Counted from the first letter of the stretch, positions 40,017-50,522 are shown. The stretch: DNA of 64,000 bases from an uncultured Paracoccaceae bacterium (GCA_947498985.1 CANMMF010000015.1:1-64000), one strand, 5' to 3'. Numbers and translations are program-made. The notes: a model not told the origin generated them from the letters alone.

Positions 40017-40578
40017 ATCCTCTGGCGAGGATGGGCCGCCCCGGGACGATCTTGGGGCGGCCCGATCCCTGTTCCAGGGATGCCGTCACCGGCGCGGGTG
40101 TTCGCCGACAGCGATCTCCCCGGGTGCTGGTCGCTGCGCGTTCAAGGGACGCACTCCCCCCGGAATGATCAGGCCGCGACAGACCGGCCAGTCAGCCTCA
40201 AGGGGGCCATCCACAAAAACCTATCGGCCAGGGCCTCCCGGTTTTTGCGGCAGAGATTTGGCGGAGCCAAATCTGGCCCTCCTTGACCCTGCCTGTCCGC
40301 CCTGTCGGTGGGGTTTGCGCCCGCCCGCGGTTCCGTCCGAACACATTCGTGTTCGTCCAGACCCTCGGGCGGTGCTGGGGTAGGAGGCCGATGTGGCAAG
40401 TGGAGTTCTTGATGGTGAGGGCGGCAGAGCCGCGTCCCTGCGGGCCGCGGGGGAAGCGGACACCAAGGCTGCCTGAGACTGAATGCGACGTAAGTATATA
40501 ATTGACAGCTAGGTATATTATCGTAAGGTAGGGGCAGCCTTGGTGGAAGGTGGCAGGAAATAGGGGGTCTTTCTTCGC
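40017..40578. other. Probable oriT region upstream of mobC and relaxase
   Basis: 562 bp without a gene, directly upstream of the mobilization genes, which is where oriT of such plasmids lies. It contains a perfect 9-bp inverted repeat AGATTTGGC (40254-40262) / GCCAAATCT (40266-40274) with a 3-nt loop. An AT-rich stretch at 40492-40530 with TTGACA (40502-40507) and repeated TATAT elements probably holds the mobC promoter. I could not identify the nic site with confidence. Confidence 0.5.
40033..40063 (+). terminator. Strong hairpin after the 68-aa gene
   Basis: GGGCCGCCCC (40033-40042) and GGGGCGGCCC (40054-40063) form a perfect 10-bp GC stem with an 11-nt loop, 16 bp after the stop. There is no U-run, so it may be a stability hairpin or a Rho-assisted stop rather than a classical terminator. 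Confidence 0.6.
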
Positions 40579-41160
40579 ATGTCTCGCTCAAAACGCCTCA
40601 TCGATGCGGAGCGCATGGAGATCGTTCGCGAAGCTGCGGAAGGCGTTTCCACTTCAGTACTGGCGGAACGATTTGGCGTGTCGGTGCGGGCGATCCAGTA
40701 CACGCTCAAAGCCGATGCCGAGCGTCAGACGGATGCCGCGATCCCGGTCTCAGCAGTCAGTGTGAAGGTCACGGCTTCGGAGCTTGCGGCCCTTGACGCG
40801 GTGCTGGCGAAGGCCGGGATCGAGAGCCGGGCCGAGGGGCTGCGGCGGCTGATTCAGGCGGCGGGCGGGGTGTTCGTTCCGGACGCGCAGATGGCAGCCG
40901 AGATGGCGCGATACAGGTCCTCTTTGCACGAGGTCGGCAATGGGGTCGCGCAGATCGCAAAGCAGATGACGCAGGCGAACCGCCAGGGGAAGGGGGCTGG
41001 ATCGGAGTTCACCGAATTGCGGCTCGCGCAGATGCGCGGGCTGGCGCGATTCATCCTCGATAGCGCCGACGAGATCGATCTGCTTGTGCGTCGCCGTCGG
41101 GACGCGATGCAGCTCGAGGCCACGGCCGCGCTGAGGGAGTTTGCCCATGCGGCTGAATGA
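40579..41160 (+). CDS. MobC-like mobilization accessory protein
   Basis: 193 residues. The N-terminal 45 residues form a helix-turn-helix (GVSTSVLAERFGVSVRAIQY). A ribbon-helix-helix/MobC-like middle follows (VSVKVTASELAALDAVLAKA, then AEGLRRLIQAAGGVFVP), and the C-terminal part (LHEVGNGVAQIAKQMTQANR) matches MobC-type proteins, which bind oriT and help the relaxase nick it. Its end overlaps the relaxase start by 14 nt. The fused HTH suggests it also regulates the mob genes. Confidence 0.82.
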   Translation: MSRSKRLIDAERMEIVREAAEGVSTSVLAERFGVSVRAIQYTLKADAERQTDAAIPVSAVSVKVTASELAALDAVLAKAGIESRAEGLRRLIQAAGGVFVPDAQMAAEMARYRSSLHEVGNGVAQIAKQMTQANRQGKGAGSEFTELRLAQMRGLARFILDSADEIDLLVRRRRDAMQLEATAALREFAHAAE

Positions 41161-43480
41161 TGCCGTTGATGCCGTTACGGGCCAGGTCTTCCGGGACGGC
41201 TGGAGCCGAATCCGAGGCTCGATGCAGGGGCTGCATGTCGCCAAGCATAGCCAGCTTGTGCGCGCGGCAGCAGGGCATCGGCCAGCGGTCTTCAAGGCGA
41301 TCCGGGGTGGGGGCACGCATACCAAATCGCAGCTGATGAACCAGCTCGATTACCTCACCACCAAGTCTACCCATATCGTGGACAGTAGCGGGTTCCTCGA
41401 TGGCAAGGCGAAGCTCGAAGCGAAGGACATCAAGGACCTCACCGAGCGCTTTGCCAAGCGGTGGGACGCGGGCTTCAAGCCCAAGCTGGGCCAGACCACC
41501 CATATGCTCATGTCCTTCCCAGTTGGCACGCGCGGCGAGGATGTGCGCGACATCTCGACGGACGTGGCAGAGCGGTTCTTCCAGACCGATGAGGGGCATT
41601 TCGACTACATCATCGCGGTGCATGAAGACCGCGATCACCCCCATGCGCATCTCGTGCTGAACCGCCGCTCGCAGGAAGGCGAGTTCTTCTTCCTGGGGCG
41701 CAACCACCGCTTCAATTATGACGACTTCCGCCTCGCCATGGTCGAGGAGGCCGAGAAGTACGGCGTGCGCCTCGAGGCCACGCGCCGGGTGGATCGCGGG
41801 GTTGTCCATTACCCCGCGCGGACCCGCGAGGTCTATGCCGCGAAGGAAGAGGGGCGCGCGCCCTGCGAGCGGGAACGCGTGGGGCGGGACCTGACCCGGA
41901 CGCTGGCCGAGATCGCCAATACCAGAACCGTCTACCACTCGCTTGCTGCGGAGGCATCGCGCGAGGCCCGTGAGGATATCGCTGCGGCACTCTTTCGCGC
42001 GGGCGAGGTGCTGGCGCGCGGCGGGCAGGTGGACCGAACAGGAGACGTGTACATGGCCGAGGATCAGAGTTTCGAGGATCTGAGAAGCCTCTATGCGGAG
42101 AAGCTCGCGCGGGTGCAGGGCATGATTGCCGAAAAATCTGACGCGGAACGTCCCGTGCTGGAAAAACGCCTTATCGAGATCCAGGCGCAGGTCCAGCACA
42201 TGCAGCCTCTGGGTTTGCGATCATCCACGCTGTCAGAGACACCATCGGAGGGCGGGATCTATTCCGAGGCGAACATCGACACCAACCAGCTTGAGCGTCT
42301 GGCCAAGCCCGACCTGAGATCGCGCATTGACGCGGCCCTGCGCGGCACCGGGATCAGCACATCGGAAGTGGTGGCCCGGATCGAGACGGGCGCCTCAAAT
42401 GCAGCGCTCGAGCATCAATGGATAGCCGATGATCTCTCCAAGCTGGCCGAGGCGCGCGATCTGAACCTCGAACGCCGTGCCGATCTGGAACAGGCGCGCG
42501 ACATCCTGAATGACTTGCATGTGGAACTTGGCACGCTGTTGGAGCGCGAGAACGTGCTGCGCCGGGATGGCGTCATGGAAGCGGAACCGGTCAGCGAGCG
42601 GTTCCATTATCACCGGGACGCGGTCCGGGCGATGGAAGGGACAATCCGTCAGGAGATGCGCGCCGACGGCCTGACAGCGCAGCAGATCGAGGACCGGGAT
42701 TGGGAGGTGGTCTCAAGGGCAGAGCGCCGGATCGAGGCGGAGCAGCGCGCGTATCTCGAGGCACATGCGGAGCTGCTCGCACGCCCTGGCGATGTGATCG
42801 ACCGGTCTGAGCCCTACCGGGAGACCATCACCGATGTAGCCCGCGCCAGTGCGATCACCCGCGAAGTCGACCGCATCATGGAGGGACGCGATCTCCGCAC
42901 ACCTGTTGCGGATGCTGTCGCAGATGACTTGCGCGCGCGCTATCCGGACATGCCCTCCCACCTCGCCCGTGGGCTCGGCGCGACTTATGCAGCCGTCGTC
43001 GAGATACGCGACACGGAGGCCATCAATCAGGTTCGCCGCGACAACGAGTTGCGCGAGGGGCTTGGGGTTGGCACGCGTGACGAACGTCTAGCCACCCGCG
43101 ATGAAACGGCGCCGCAGACTGACCGTACCGACCGCCTCGCAGACGAGATTGCGCGTGTTCTGGATCATGAACGGGCCGGGGAGCTGTCCGCGCCCTTCGA
43201 GACCGAGGCGGAGCGGGGCGCCTTCCGCGAGGAGATCGCGCGGGTGCTGGATGAACGCCAATTGGGTCGCCTCACATCCGGCGATGCCGATGCGCTGGAC
43301 AAGGTTCTCGAGGACCGTCTCGACCGGCTCTACGTCGCCAAGGTCTACCTGCAATCTGATGCCGCGACGGCTAACACGGACGCCTTGCGCCAGGTGGTCG
43401 ATGAACTCGCCGACGCCGAATACGAAAAACACCGCACGACAGACGTGGATGGCGAAACCGAGCGGGGACAGGTCCATTGA
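41147..43480 (+). CDS. Relaxase, VirD2/MOBP-like (777 aa)
   Basis: The N-terminal 250 residues are the relaxase domain: the likely catalytic tyrosine in LMNQLDYLTTKS (about residue 68) and the three-histidine metal motif HEDRDHPHAHLVLN (about 159-172). It would nick oriT, stay bound to the 5' end and be pumped through the type IV system. The C-terminal 500 residues are acidic, helical and without an evident helicase motif. I chose the ATG at 41147; it overlaps mobC. The stop overlaps the TTG start of the coupling protein (TTGA). MOBP versus MOBQ assignment is not certain from reading alone. Confidence 0.9.
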   Translation: MRLNDAVDAVTGQVFRDGWSRIRGSMQGLHVAKHSQLVRAAAGHRPAVFKAIRGGGTHTKSQLMNQLDYLTTKSTHIVDSSGFLDGKAKLEAKDIKDLTERFAKRWDAGFKPKLGQTTHMLMSFPVGTRGEDVRDISTDVAERFFQTDEGHFDYIIAVHEDRDHPHAHLVLNRRSQEGEFFFLGRNHRFNYDDFRLAMVEEAEKYGVRLEATRRVDRGVVHYPARTREVYAAKEEGRAPCERERVGRDLTRTLAEIANTRTVYHSLAAEASREAREDIAAALFRAGEVLARGGQVDRTGDVYMAEDQSFEDLRSLYAEKLARVQGMIAEKSDAERPVLEKRLIEIQAQVQHMQPLGLRSSTLSETPSEGGIYSEANIDTNQLERLAKPDLRSRIDAALRGTGISTSEVVARIETGASNAALEHQWIADDLSKLAEARDLNLERRADLEQARDILNDLHVELGTLLERENVLRRDGVMEAEPVSERFHYHRDAVRAMEGTIRQEMRADGLTAQQIEDRDWEVVSRAERRIEAEQRAYLEAHAELLARPGDVIDRSEPYRETITDVARASAITREVDRIMEGRDLRTPVADAVADDLRARYPDMPSHLARGLGATYAAVVEIRDTEAINQVRRDNELREGLGVGTRDERLATRDETAPQTDRTDRLADEIARVLDHERAGELSAPFETEAERGAFREEIARVLDERQLGRLTSGDADALDKVLEDRLDRLYVAKVYLQSDAATANTDALRQVVDELADAEYEKHRTTDVDGETERGQVH

Positions 43481-45468
43481 GCGCCGCCATGGGAAAAGCG
43501 CGGATCGCCACGGGCGTCCTGCTGGTGACGCTGGTGACCGGGGCCATGGGCTATACCATCGCCTCCGCAGTGCTGACCTACCAGGATCTCGGCTTTGGGG
43601 CCGAGATCGACTTTGCCTATATCGCGCAGAACTATCTGGCGATCCTCGATCGCCGCCCGGAGGACGCGCAACTTATTCATCTGATCATCGGCAGTTTCGC
43701 CGCCGCCGGCATGATGCTGAGCCTCGCCCTCTCGGGATCGGCCCTCACACGCTTTGGCCAGACCCATTGGCAGACCGCGCGCGAGATGAAGGCCAATGGC
43801 TTCTTCGGGGCGCCGGGGACCGGGTTCATCCTCGGCAAGCTGGGGCCGCCGGGCTCCCGCGCCAACTACATTTGCTCGAAAGTCTTCCCGCATGCGCTGA
43901 TCGTGGCTCCCACGGGTCGCGGCAAGACCACGGGCTTTGTCATTCCGAACCTGCTGACCTGGCAGGGCTCCGCAGTGACGCTCGATGTGAAGGGGGAATG
44001 TTTCGAGGCAACGGCCCGGCACCGCGCAGCCCAAGGCGACAAGGTCTATCGCTTTGCCCCCACCGATTGGGAGGGCAAGCGCACGCATCGCTACAACCCG
44101 CTCCTGCGCATCTTTGAGCTGAAAGATCCCGCGCGCCAGCAGATGGAATTGCAGCTTCTCGCGACGCTCTTCCTGCAGAGCGACAACGACCGGGTGCAGG
44201 GCCTCCTCAAGGGCGGGATTGATCTCTTTGTGGCGGCAGGCCTGCTGGCCTTCCAGCGCAAGCGCCCCACCTTGGGCGAGATCTACCGCATCGCGGCCTC
44301 AGGCGGGAACAAGCAGAAGGAATATTTCGCGCGCGGCCACGAAGTGGAAAACAGGGCCGCCAAGCTGATCTTCACGCGTCTGGCCTCGACCAACAACGAC
44401 ACGCTGACCTCCTACGTCTCGCTCCTGATGACCTCAGGGCTCGATCAATGGCAGAACCCGGCCATCGATGAGGCGACGGCGGTGTCGGATTTTGATTTCC
44501 GCACGATCCGCAAGAAACCCTTTTCGGTCTATCTCGTGGTCCAGCCCCTCATGGTGAAGCCGCTGGCGCCGCTGATCCGGCTCTTCTTTTCCGATCTCCT
44601 CTCCGCCATGCAGGAGAAGGATCCTGGGCCGGATGAGCCTTGGCCTGTGATGATCATGCTCGATGAGTTCAACCGTTTGGGCAAGATGCCCATCGTGGTC
44701 GAAAGCATCGAGACCCTGCGCACCTATCGCGGTCATCTGGCCGTGGTCACCCAAACCATCCCTGCCCTCGATGAAATCTACGGCGAAAACACCCGCCGCG
44801 CCCTGCAGGGCAATGCCGGCGTGAAGCTCTACCTCACGCCGTCGGATGAGAAGACCGTCGAGGAGCTGAGCAAGGCGGTCGGCAAGACCACCAAAACCGT
44901 CATCACGCGCTCTCAGTCTATCGGCAAGAACCCCTTCGAAGGGCGCAGCCAGTCCACACGGACCGAAGAAAGCTCGCTGCTCCCCGAAGATGAGGCGCGC
45001 CGCTTGCCGCTCGACGAGATCGTCATGGTCATCGACGCGCAAATGCCGGTCCGGGCCAAACGGATCCAGTATTTTGACGATCGGCTGTTCAAGGCCATCC
45101 ATGCGGCGCAGACAGGCGAGTTGCCGTTTCCGGAGCCGGGGGGAGGGGGATCGCAAGACGCGCTGCCGCTGAGCATGCGCGCCATGCCGATGACTCCGCC
45201 ACCGGTCGGGTCTGGCGGATCCGAGGCCGACGTTGAGGCCGAACGTCAGGCTGCTGATGGCCAATCGTCAGGGAAAACTGATGTCGCTCCAAAGAAAACT
45301 TCGCCGGTCGTTCAAGCCGTTATCGCCGAGGAACAGCGACAGATTGAAATGGATTTTGGGGGGGAAGTGGCTGCTCTTGGTTCGGTGAAAGATGCGGATG
45401 TCGAGCAGGTACGAACGGCCGTACATGATTTGAGCGAGTTGGAGACAGCCCTAACACAGGGGCTCTAA
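43477..45468 (+). CDS. virD4: VirD4/TraG type IV coupling protein
   Basis: 663 residues. Two N-terminal membrane helices (about 10-30 and 65-90), Walker A APTGRGKTTGFVIPNLL near 143, and Walker B VMIMLDEFNRLGKMPIV near 394, with the typical TraG/VirD4 signature RGHLAVVTQTIPALDEIYGE. It connects the relaxase-DNA complex to the VirB channel. The TTG start at 43477 overlaps the relaxase stop; an ATG four codons on (43489) is an alternative. The C-terminal 90 residues are disordered. It ends the mob gene unit; the virB genes follow only after the 8-kb defense island. Confidence 0.95.
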   Translation: MSAAMGKARIATGVLLVTLVTGAMGYTIASAVLTYQDLGFGAEIDFAYIAQNYLAILDRRPEDAQLIHLIIGSFAAAGMMLSLALSGSALTRFGQTHWQTAREMKANGFFGAPGTGFILGKLGPPGSRANYICSKVFPHALIVAPTGRGKTTGFVIPNLLTWQGSAVTLDVKGECFEATARHRAAQGDKVYRFAPTDWEGKRTHRYNPLLRIFELKDPARQQMELQLLATLFLQSDNDRVQGLLKGGIDLFVAAGLLAFQRKRPTLGEIYRIAASGGNKQKEYFARGHEVENRAAKLIFTRLASTNNDTLTSYVSLLMTSGLDQWQNPAIDEATAVSDFDFRTIRKKPFSVYLVVQPLMVKPLAPLIRLFFSDLLSAMQEKDPGPDEPWPVMIMLDEFNRLGKMPIVVESIETLRTYRGHLAVVTQTIPALDEIYGENTRRALQGNAGVKLYLTPSDEKTVEELSKAVGKTTKTVITRSQSIGKNPFEGRSQSTRTEESSLLPEDEARRLPLDEIVMVIDAQMPVRAKRIQYFDDRLFKAIHAAQTGELPFPEPGGGGSQDALPLSMRAMPMTPPPVGSGGSEADVEAERQAADGQSSGKTDVAPKKTSPVVQAVIAEEQRQIEMDFGGEVAALGSVKDADVEQVRTAVHDLSELETALTQGL

Positions 45469-45660
45469 CTTGATGGGTTGTCGCATCCAGAAGTTGATGC
45501 AGTAAGAGGTGGTCACCAGCCGCGTTCTAGAAGTCTGAGATTTCGCTCTCTATCAGGTTTGACCCTTTGCAAGGGTAACCTCCATATCTTGTTGCTCCTC
45601 CCTTATGTTGCTCCAGATAAAGTGTTACATCTCGAAAAGCCTGTTTTCGGGAATCGAGAT

Positions 45661-46995
45661 GTGAATAAGAAAGTTACAACCAGCCAGCGAATTGGCGAAA
45701 TCGGGGAGAAGGCGGCTAATCTTCAATTCTTGCGAATTGGGTTCCAATTCGATGGGCGTTCGCGGTTGGAAGCAGGGATAGACGGCATCGCTGAGGTGAT
45801 GGACGATGATCAGCCGACTGCGAAGATGATTGCCGTTCAGGTCAAGGCTACTGAGCGTGGCAGCTATGTCGGCGAGACGAACGCCGGTTTCACCTATCGT
45901 GTCCGCGCTTCAGATTTCGACTATTGGCGTGGCTCCAACCTACCCGTCATCCTAGTTCTCTACAGGCAATTAGATGACACATTCTTCTGGAAGTCGCTCG
46001 AAAACCTCGTTGGCGAGGCCGAACGCACATTGCAGTTCGACAAGGAGCGCGACGTCTTGGACGGACGTGCGAAGGATCGCCTCGCTGCCCTGACCGTCGC
46101 CAAGCAAGGACACGGTTACTACGTCCCGCCACTTGGGGGAGGGGAGGACGCGATCATCAACATGGTGCCATTGCAGCTTCCTGAGGAAATCTTCGTCGCA
46201 CAGACACAGCTCTCCACCCAGAAGGCGCTCGCCCGGATGAATAAGGTCCGGGACGGCCAGCGGTACGATTGGATGGTCGATGAAACCTCGCTTTGGACAT
46301 TCTGCGACCCACTAACCACACCCGTTCGCGACCTGGTCGAACGGGATCAGGTCGAACGGATCGAAACCGACTTTCTGGCACAACACGACGCAGTGGATCA
46401 GCAATACAAATTTGCGGGTCTGTTGCGACATACTCTGGGCCATGACTTTCGGGATTTGCTTGGATGGGACCGAAAGAAAAAACAGTTCTACTTCTTGCCA
46501 ACACCTGGAGGCGTCGCGCGCAAGTTTCGCTATCTTGGTGCGAAGCAGAAGACACAGGCAGACGTTGTCAGCGTCTATCAGAAGTCAAAGGGGGAGGGGC
46601 CCATCGACTATGTGCGGCACCATTCATTCCATCCCCGGTTCGAGCGCTTGGCGGACCAATGGTACCTGATCATCAACCCATCCTACTACTTCACTTCGGA
46701 TGGAGCGCGCGCGCTCAACTATCCGGATGCCTTGTTGTCCGGGAAGAAGCGCCTCGACACAAACAGCACCGTTCGAGGCCAGGTGATCATGTGGCATCGA
46801 TTGCTGTCAGGTCTGGAATTTGAAGATGCCGGCGAACTGCTGGCACCCGACACCAAGACGGATCGTATCATCAAGTTTGGTGACCCGCCTTCCATCGAAC
46901 TGCCGAAGAGTGTGCCCGAGGACGTGTGGGGCGCGAAGGCGCAAAAGTCGAGGAAGCCGTCCGGCTCGAATGAACAAGGCAGCTTCGACCTATGA
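45661..46995 (+). CDS. DREN-APAZ-like nuclease partner of a short Argonaute (DUF4365-type N-terminus)
   Basis: 444 residues from a GTG start. The N-terminus is a DUF4365/PD-(D/E)XK-type nuclease: [20 protein letters not shown], the acidic residue in GIDGIAEV (Asp41) and the QVK motif in [12 protein letters not shown] (Gln60, Lys62). The remaining about 270 residues fit the APAZ region that holds a short pAgo. In SPARDA systems the DREN nuclease destroys DNA and RNA of the cell when the pAgo recognises an invader. The frame is open 61 codons further upstream (TTG at 45478), but GTG 45661 gives the family-like length and start. The stop overlaps the pAgo start (ATGA). APAZ assignment is from context and length. 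Confidence 0.82.
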   Translation: MNKKVTTSQRIGEIGEKAANLQFLRIGFQFDGRSRLEAGIDGIAEVMDDDQPTAKMIAVQVKATERGSYVGETNAGFTYRVRASDFDYWRGSNLPVILVLYRQLDDTFFWKSLENLVGEAERTLQFDKERDVLDGRAKDRLAALTVAKQGHGYYVPPLGGGEDAIINMVPLQLPEEIFVAQTQLSTQKALARMNKVRDGQRYDWMVDETSLWTFCDPLTTPVRDLVERDQVERIETDFLAQHDAVDQQYKFAGLLRHTLGHDFRDLLGWDRKKKQFYFLPTPGGVARKFRYLGAKQKTQADVVSVYQKSKGEGPIDYVRHHSFHPRFERLADQWYLIINPSYYFTSDGARALNYPDALLSGKKRLDTNSTVRGQVIMWHRLLSGLEFEDAGELLAPDTKTDRIIKFGDPPSIELPKSVPEDVWGAKAQKSRKPSGSNEQGSFDL

Positions 46996-48467
46996 GCGAC
47001 TTCAAGACAAAGATCTTCCCGGAGCCTGAACTGGAATTTGGTGACCAACACCATCATCCTGATCCACGATTGGGGTTGCTACAGGCGGGCCCGTTGCAAA
47101 CGAACCTGGGGGACACGATCAAAGTCGGCGTTGTTGGCAGCGCTCTGACCGTCGAAAAATCAGGCGAGTTTCTGAATGCGATCGAAGATGGGTTCGAGGG
47201 TAAGACCGAAAAGCACCCGAACCTGCACCCGGATTTCCCCGGGTTGAGAAACCAGAACCCCTATCGGTGCCGGTTTGAAATGGTGGCTGCCGAAGATGGA
47301 GTACTGACCAAAGGTCAGATCGAGAAGATTGCCAAGGAACCGAGCGATGCGCGTGCTGTGGAGATGGCCGTCGACGCAGTTATGGCGCAACTGGAAAAGC
47401 TGGAGGCGCATCATGAACGGCCGGACGTGGTCATGGTTTCTCTCCCTGTCAAGTTGATCGAACGGGTCTGGAGAAACGAGCGGGCGCGCGATGACGAAGT
47501 TATAGAGGACGAAGCGGCCGACGCGAAAGCTGGCAGAGAAACCTCTCCGAACTTCCGTGGCTTGCTCAAGGCCAGAGCGATGGACCTCAGATTCTCAATT
47601 CAGATTGTTTGGGAGGATGTCATCAACCCCGATGCCAAGATCCCTCGCAAAATCAAGGAGAACTCTGACCGCCAAACCCAAGACCGAGCTGACCTCGCAT
47701 GGAACCTTATGACGACGCTCTACTATAAGGGCAGCGGCAAGGTGCCCTGGCGCAGATTGCCGGAAGAAGGCGAGTTCACCGCCTGTTACATTGGCATCAG
47801 CTTTTTCAAGGATGCCGAAACCGACGAGATATGGACCAGTGCTGCGCAAATGTTCGACGAGCGGGGCAGAGGGTTTATTCTTAGAGGCGGTCCTGCACAG
47901 TCAGAGTCGCGGGGTCGCCACCCGTTCCTCACTATCGATGAGGCTCACAAGCTTACCGAGAGCGCCTTGGCCGCCTACAAGTCGGTCCATAGAACGATGC
48001 CGGCACGCGTGATCGTCATGAAGACGTCGCGCTTTCGCGAGGACGAGGCCGAGGGTGTTGGCAAGGCGCTCGACGAGGCAGGTGTGGAACTGCGCGATCT
48101 CGTTTGGATTCATGAGAGCTATTCAGTCAAGGTGCTGCGCGACGGCGACTTCCCTGTCCTCCGCGGCACCTTCGTTGAACTGGACGGCAATGGGCTGCTC
48201 TATACCAACGGCAGCATTCCCTACTATGGGACCTATCCTGGCCTCTATGTCCCGAACCCCCTGTTGCTCTGTCCACACCCGCAAAGCGAGAGCACAATCG
48301 AACAGATTGCGAAGGAAGTTTTCAGCCTCACGAAGGTGAACTGGAACTCGACCCAGATGAACCAACGCTTGCCGATTCCGATCCGAGCAGCCCGTAAGGT
48401 TGGTGACGTATTGAAATACGTTCCCTCGGGGCAAAAGGTCAGCAGTGACTATCGGAAGTACATTTAG
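46992..48467 (+). CDS. Short prokaryotic Argonaute (MID-PIWI), catalytically inactive
   Basis: 491 residues. The C-terminal half is a PIWI domain: [15 protein letters not shown], the [20 protein letters not shown] strand-loop, [20 protein letters not shown], and the end motif [20 protein letters not shown]. There are no N and PAZ domains, as in short pAgos. At the first catalytic position of the DEDX tetrad (GID in active PIWI) there is Ser in GISFF, so target cleavage is not expected. It would use a small guide RNA to sense invader DNA and trigger the DREN partner encoded just upstream with a 4-nt overlap. The gene pair has the order and spacing of known SPARDA systems. Confidence 0.88.
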   Translation: MSDFKTKIFPEPELEFGDQHHHPDPRLGLLQAGPLQTNLGDTIKVGVVGSALTVEKSGEFLNAIEDGFEGKTEKHPNLHPDFPGLRNQNPYRCRFEMVAAEDGVLTKGQIEKIAKEPSDARAVEMAVDAVMAQLEKLEAHHERPDVVMVSLPVKLIERVWRNERARDDEVIEDEAADAKAGRETSPNFRGLLKARAMDLRFSIQIVWEDVINPDAKIPRKIKENSDRQTQDRADLAWNLMTTLYYKGSGKVPWRRLPEEGEFTACYIGISFFKDAETDEIWTSAAQMFDERGRGFILRGGPAQSESRGRHPFLTIDEAHKLTESALAAYKSVHRTMPARVIVMKTSRFREDEAEGVGKALDEAGVELRDLVWIHESYSVKVLRDGDFPVLRGTFVELDGNGLLYTNGSIPYYGTYPGLYVPNPLLLCPHPQSESTIEQIAKEVFSLTKVNWNSTQMNQRLPIPIRAARKVGDVLKYVPSGQKVSSDYRKYI

Positions 48468-48533
48468 AGCCTCTTGGGCCTTCGGGAGTTTGCAGAAAAC
48501 CGATTTGAAAAAATAGAACGCTAGGGAATTCGG

Positions 48534-50522
48534 ATGAAGATTGACACACTTTTTATACGGAACTTCCGATGCTTCGGCGCAGAGGCTGAAACTCTCAGGT
48601 TTGAGAACGGGGTTACGGCATTGGTTGGCGGAAACGGAGCCGGAAAAACGGCGGCGCTTCAGGCGTTAGCACGGCTTTTTGGTGTCTCAAGTGCAGAAAG
48701 ACAGATCCAGACACGCGATTTTCATCTTAGGCCTGACCAAACCGAGCTCGATCCTGGAGCGACGCTGTCGATCGAGTGTATCCTGTCCTTCCCAGAATTA
48801 GACGGTCTTGACGAGGCGGCGGCGGCCGACGCCGTGCCGGATTTTTTCAACCATATGGCAGCAACCGGCCCTGGAGAACCGCTTAAAGCGCGCATGCGCC
48901 TGCAGGCAGTCTGGACGGATGACGGAACGCCCGATGGTACGGTGGAAGAGGACATTCGCTGGATTGGTACGCTCGGTGATGATTACGATTGGGATGAGTG
49001 CCAAAGGGTCGCCGCCGTTGATCGTGGCACCATCCAACTTGTTTATGTGCCGGCGACCCGTAATCCGGCGGATCGTGTCACTGATTTGCTTAAGGGGCGT
49101 TTGTGGCGGGCTGCGAAATGGTCGGATCGCCTGTCCAAGACGACCGAGCGCGGAGCCAAGCTCATCCAGAAGCGTTTTGAGCGCGAAGCACCCGCAGAAT
49201 TCATCGTCGAGCGGCTTACGAAGCGCTGGCGGCAGGTCCACGAAGCCGACACAGATACGACGCCAGTGCTCAGACTTGTGGAAAGTCGGCTCGAGGAACT
49301 GGTCAGGCGCGTCGAATTTGCATTCCATCCCGATGAGGCCGGTCGCGAGCGGGCGCTTGTCGACCTAAGCGACGGTCAACGCTCTCTGTTTCATATAGCT
49401 CTAACTGCGGCGACGCTTGAAACCGAAAAAGATGCTCTGCGACTGGCCGCTGCCGATAGCCCGTTCGATCAGGAAAAGCTGCGGCGTGCTCATCTTACGA
49501 TTCTGGCCATCGAAGAACCGGAAAACAGCCTGTCGCCGTTCTTCCTCTCTCGCATTATGAACCAAGCGCGCGACATCGGAGCGCTCAGCTCGGCGCAAGT
49601 ACTGATCTCTAGCCACAGCGCTAGCATTTTGAGCCGTATCAAGCCGGACGAGGTGCGCTACTTCCGGCTCGATACGACCAGCAGGGCCTCATCGGTGAAA
49701 TCTTTGACGCTACCTGACGATGCGACCGAGGCGGGTAAGTATGTCCGGCTCGCCGTGCGGGCGTATCCGGAGCTCTACTTCGCGCGGTTCGTCATCCTCG
49801 GCGAGGGGGACTCCGAACGAATTGTGTTGCCTCTGCTCGCGGAGGCGATGGGCGTCCCTCTTGATCCTTCTTTCGTGCCTGTTGTGCCGCTCGGCGGTCG
49901 CCATGTCGATCACTTTTGGCGGCTTCTTGACGCGCTGAAGATACCGCATGCAACGCTGATTGATCTCGACCTGGGGCGCTCACATGGCGGTGCGAACACG
50001 ATAAGGGCGACCGTCGGATCGCTCGCCGAAATTGGAAACGATCTCAGCAACAACTTGGATGTGATGATGGAAGTGGTCGAGCTCGCCAACCTTCCTGCCC
50101 TGTCCGACGAAGAGATGACTGATGGATTTGCTGAAAACAACTGGATGCAGGCGCTGAAAGACGAAGGTGTTTTTTTCTCCGATCCACTCGATCTGGACTT
50201 CGCGATGCTCGCGGCATTTCCAGACGCCTATAAGGAGCTCGATCCGGGCGCGCACGGTCCTGACGACAGTGAAGAGGCCTTGGAGCGCAAGAAAGCCGCC
50301 ACTCTCAAAAAGGGCGGGAACGCTGGTCTCTACGATCCTGAGTGGGATGATTGCTTTATCTGGTATCCATACCTGTTCTTGAGCCGAAGCAAGCCTGAAA
50401 CGCATCTGGCCGCGATTAATCGCATTCCGAAGGCAGATCTTGCCGCAAACGCTCCGCCTGAACTGTGCGCGCTGGTTCAACATGTCAAAATGAAGCTCGG
50501 TCTCGAGAACGGCGCAGATTGA
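48534..50522 (+). CDS. OLD-family ATPase-TOPRIM nuclease (GajA-like)
   Basis: 662 residues. The ABC/SMC-like ATPase has Walker A GGNGAGKTAALQALARLFG (about 32-50), a signature-like LSDGQRSLFHIAL near 281, and Walker B LTILAIEEPENSLSP near 325. The C-terminal TOPRIM domain has the acidic motifs FVILGEGDSERIVLPLL near 419 and TLIDLDLGRSHGG near 477. Class 2 OLD nucleases are encoded next to UvrD-like helicases, as here, and in Gabija act together as GajA-GajB against phage. It starts 66 bp after the pAgo gene and overlaps the helicase gene by one base. It is longer than typical GajA (about 580 aa). Confidence 0.88.
   Translation: MKIDTLFIRNFRCFGAEAETLRFENGVTALVGGNGAGKTAALQALARLFGVSSAERQIQTRDFHLRPDQTELDPGATLSIECILSFPELDGLDEAAAADAVPDFFNHMAATGPGEPLKARMRLQAVWTDDGTPDGTVEEDIRWIGTLGDDYDWDECQRVAAVDRGTIQLVYVPATRNPADRVTDLLKGRLWRAAKWSDRLSKTTERGAKLIQKRFEREAPAEFIVERLTKRWRQVHEADTDTTPVLRLVESRLEELVRRVEFAFHPDEAGRERALVDLSDGQRSLFHIALTAATLETEKDALRLAAADSPFDQEKLRRAHLTILAIEEPENSLSPFFLSRIMNQARDIGALSSAQVLISSHSASILSRIKPDEVRYFRLDTTSRASSVKSLTLPDDATEAGKYVRLAVRAYPELYFARFVILGEGDSERIVLPLLAEAMGVPLDPSFVPVVPLGGRHVDHFWRLLDALKIPHATLIDLDLGRSHGGANTIRATVGSLAEIGNDLSNNLDVMMEVVELANLPALSDEEMTDGFAENNWMQALKDEGVFFSDPLDLDFAMLAAFPDAYKELDPGAHGPDDSEEALERKKAATLKKGGNAGLYDPEWDDCFIWYPYLFLSRSKPETHLAAINRIPKADLAANAPPELCALVQHVKMKLGLENGAD

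Noticed and set aside
45478-45660. 61-codon N-terminal extension of the DREN-APAZ frame from a TTG
   Set aside because: The sequence before the GTG at 45661 shows no nuclease features and contains promoter-like DNA; family length fits the GTG start.
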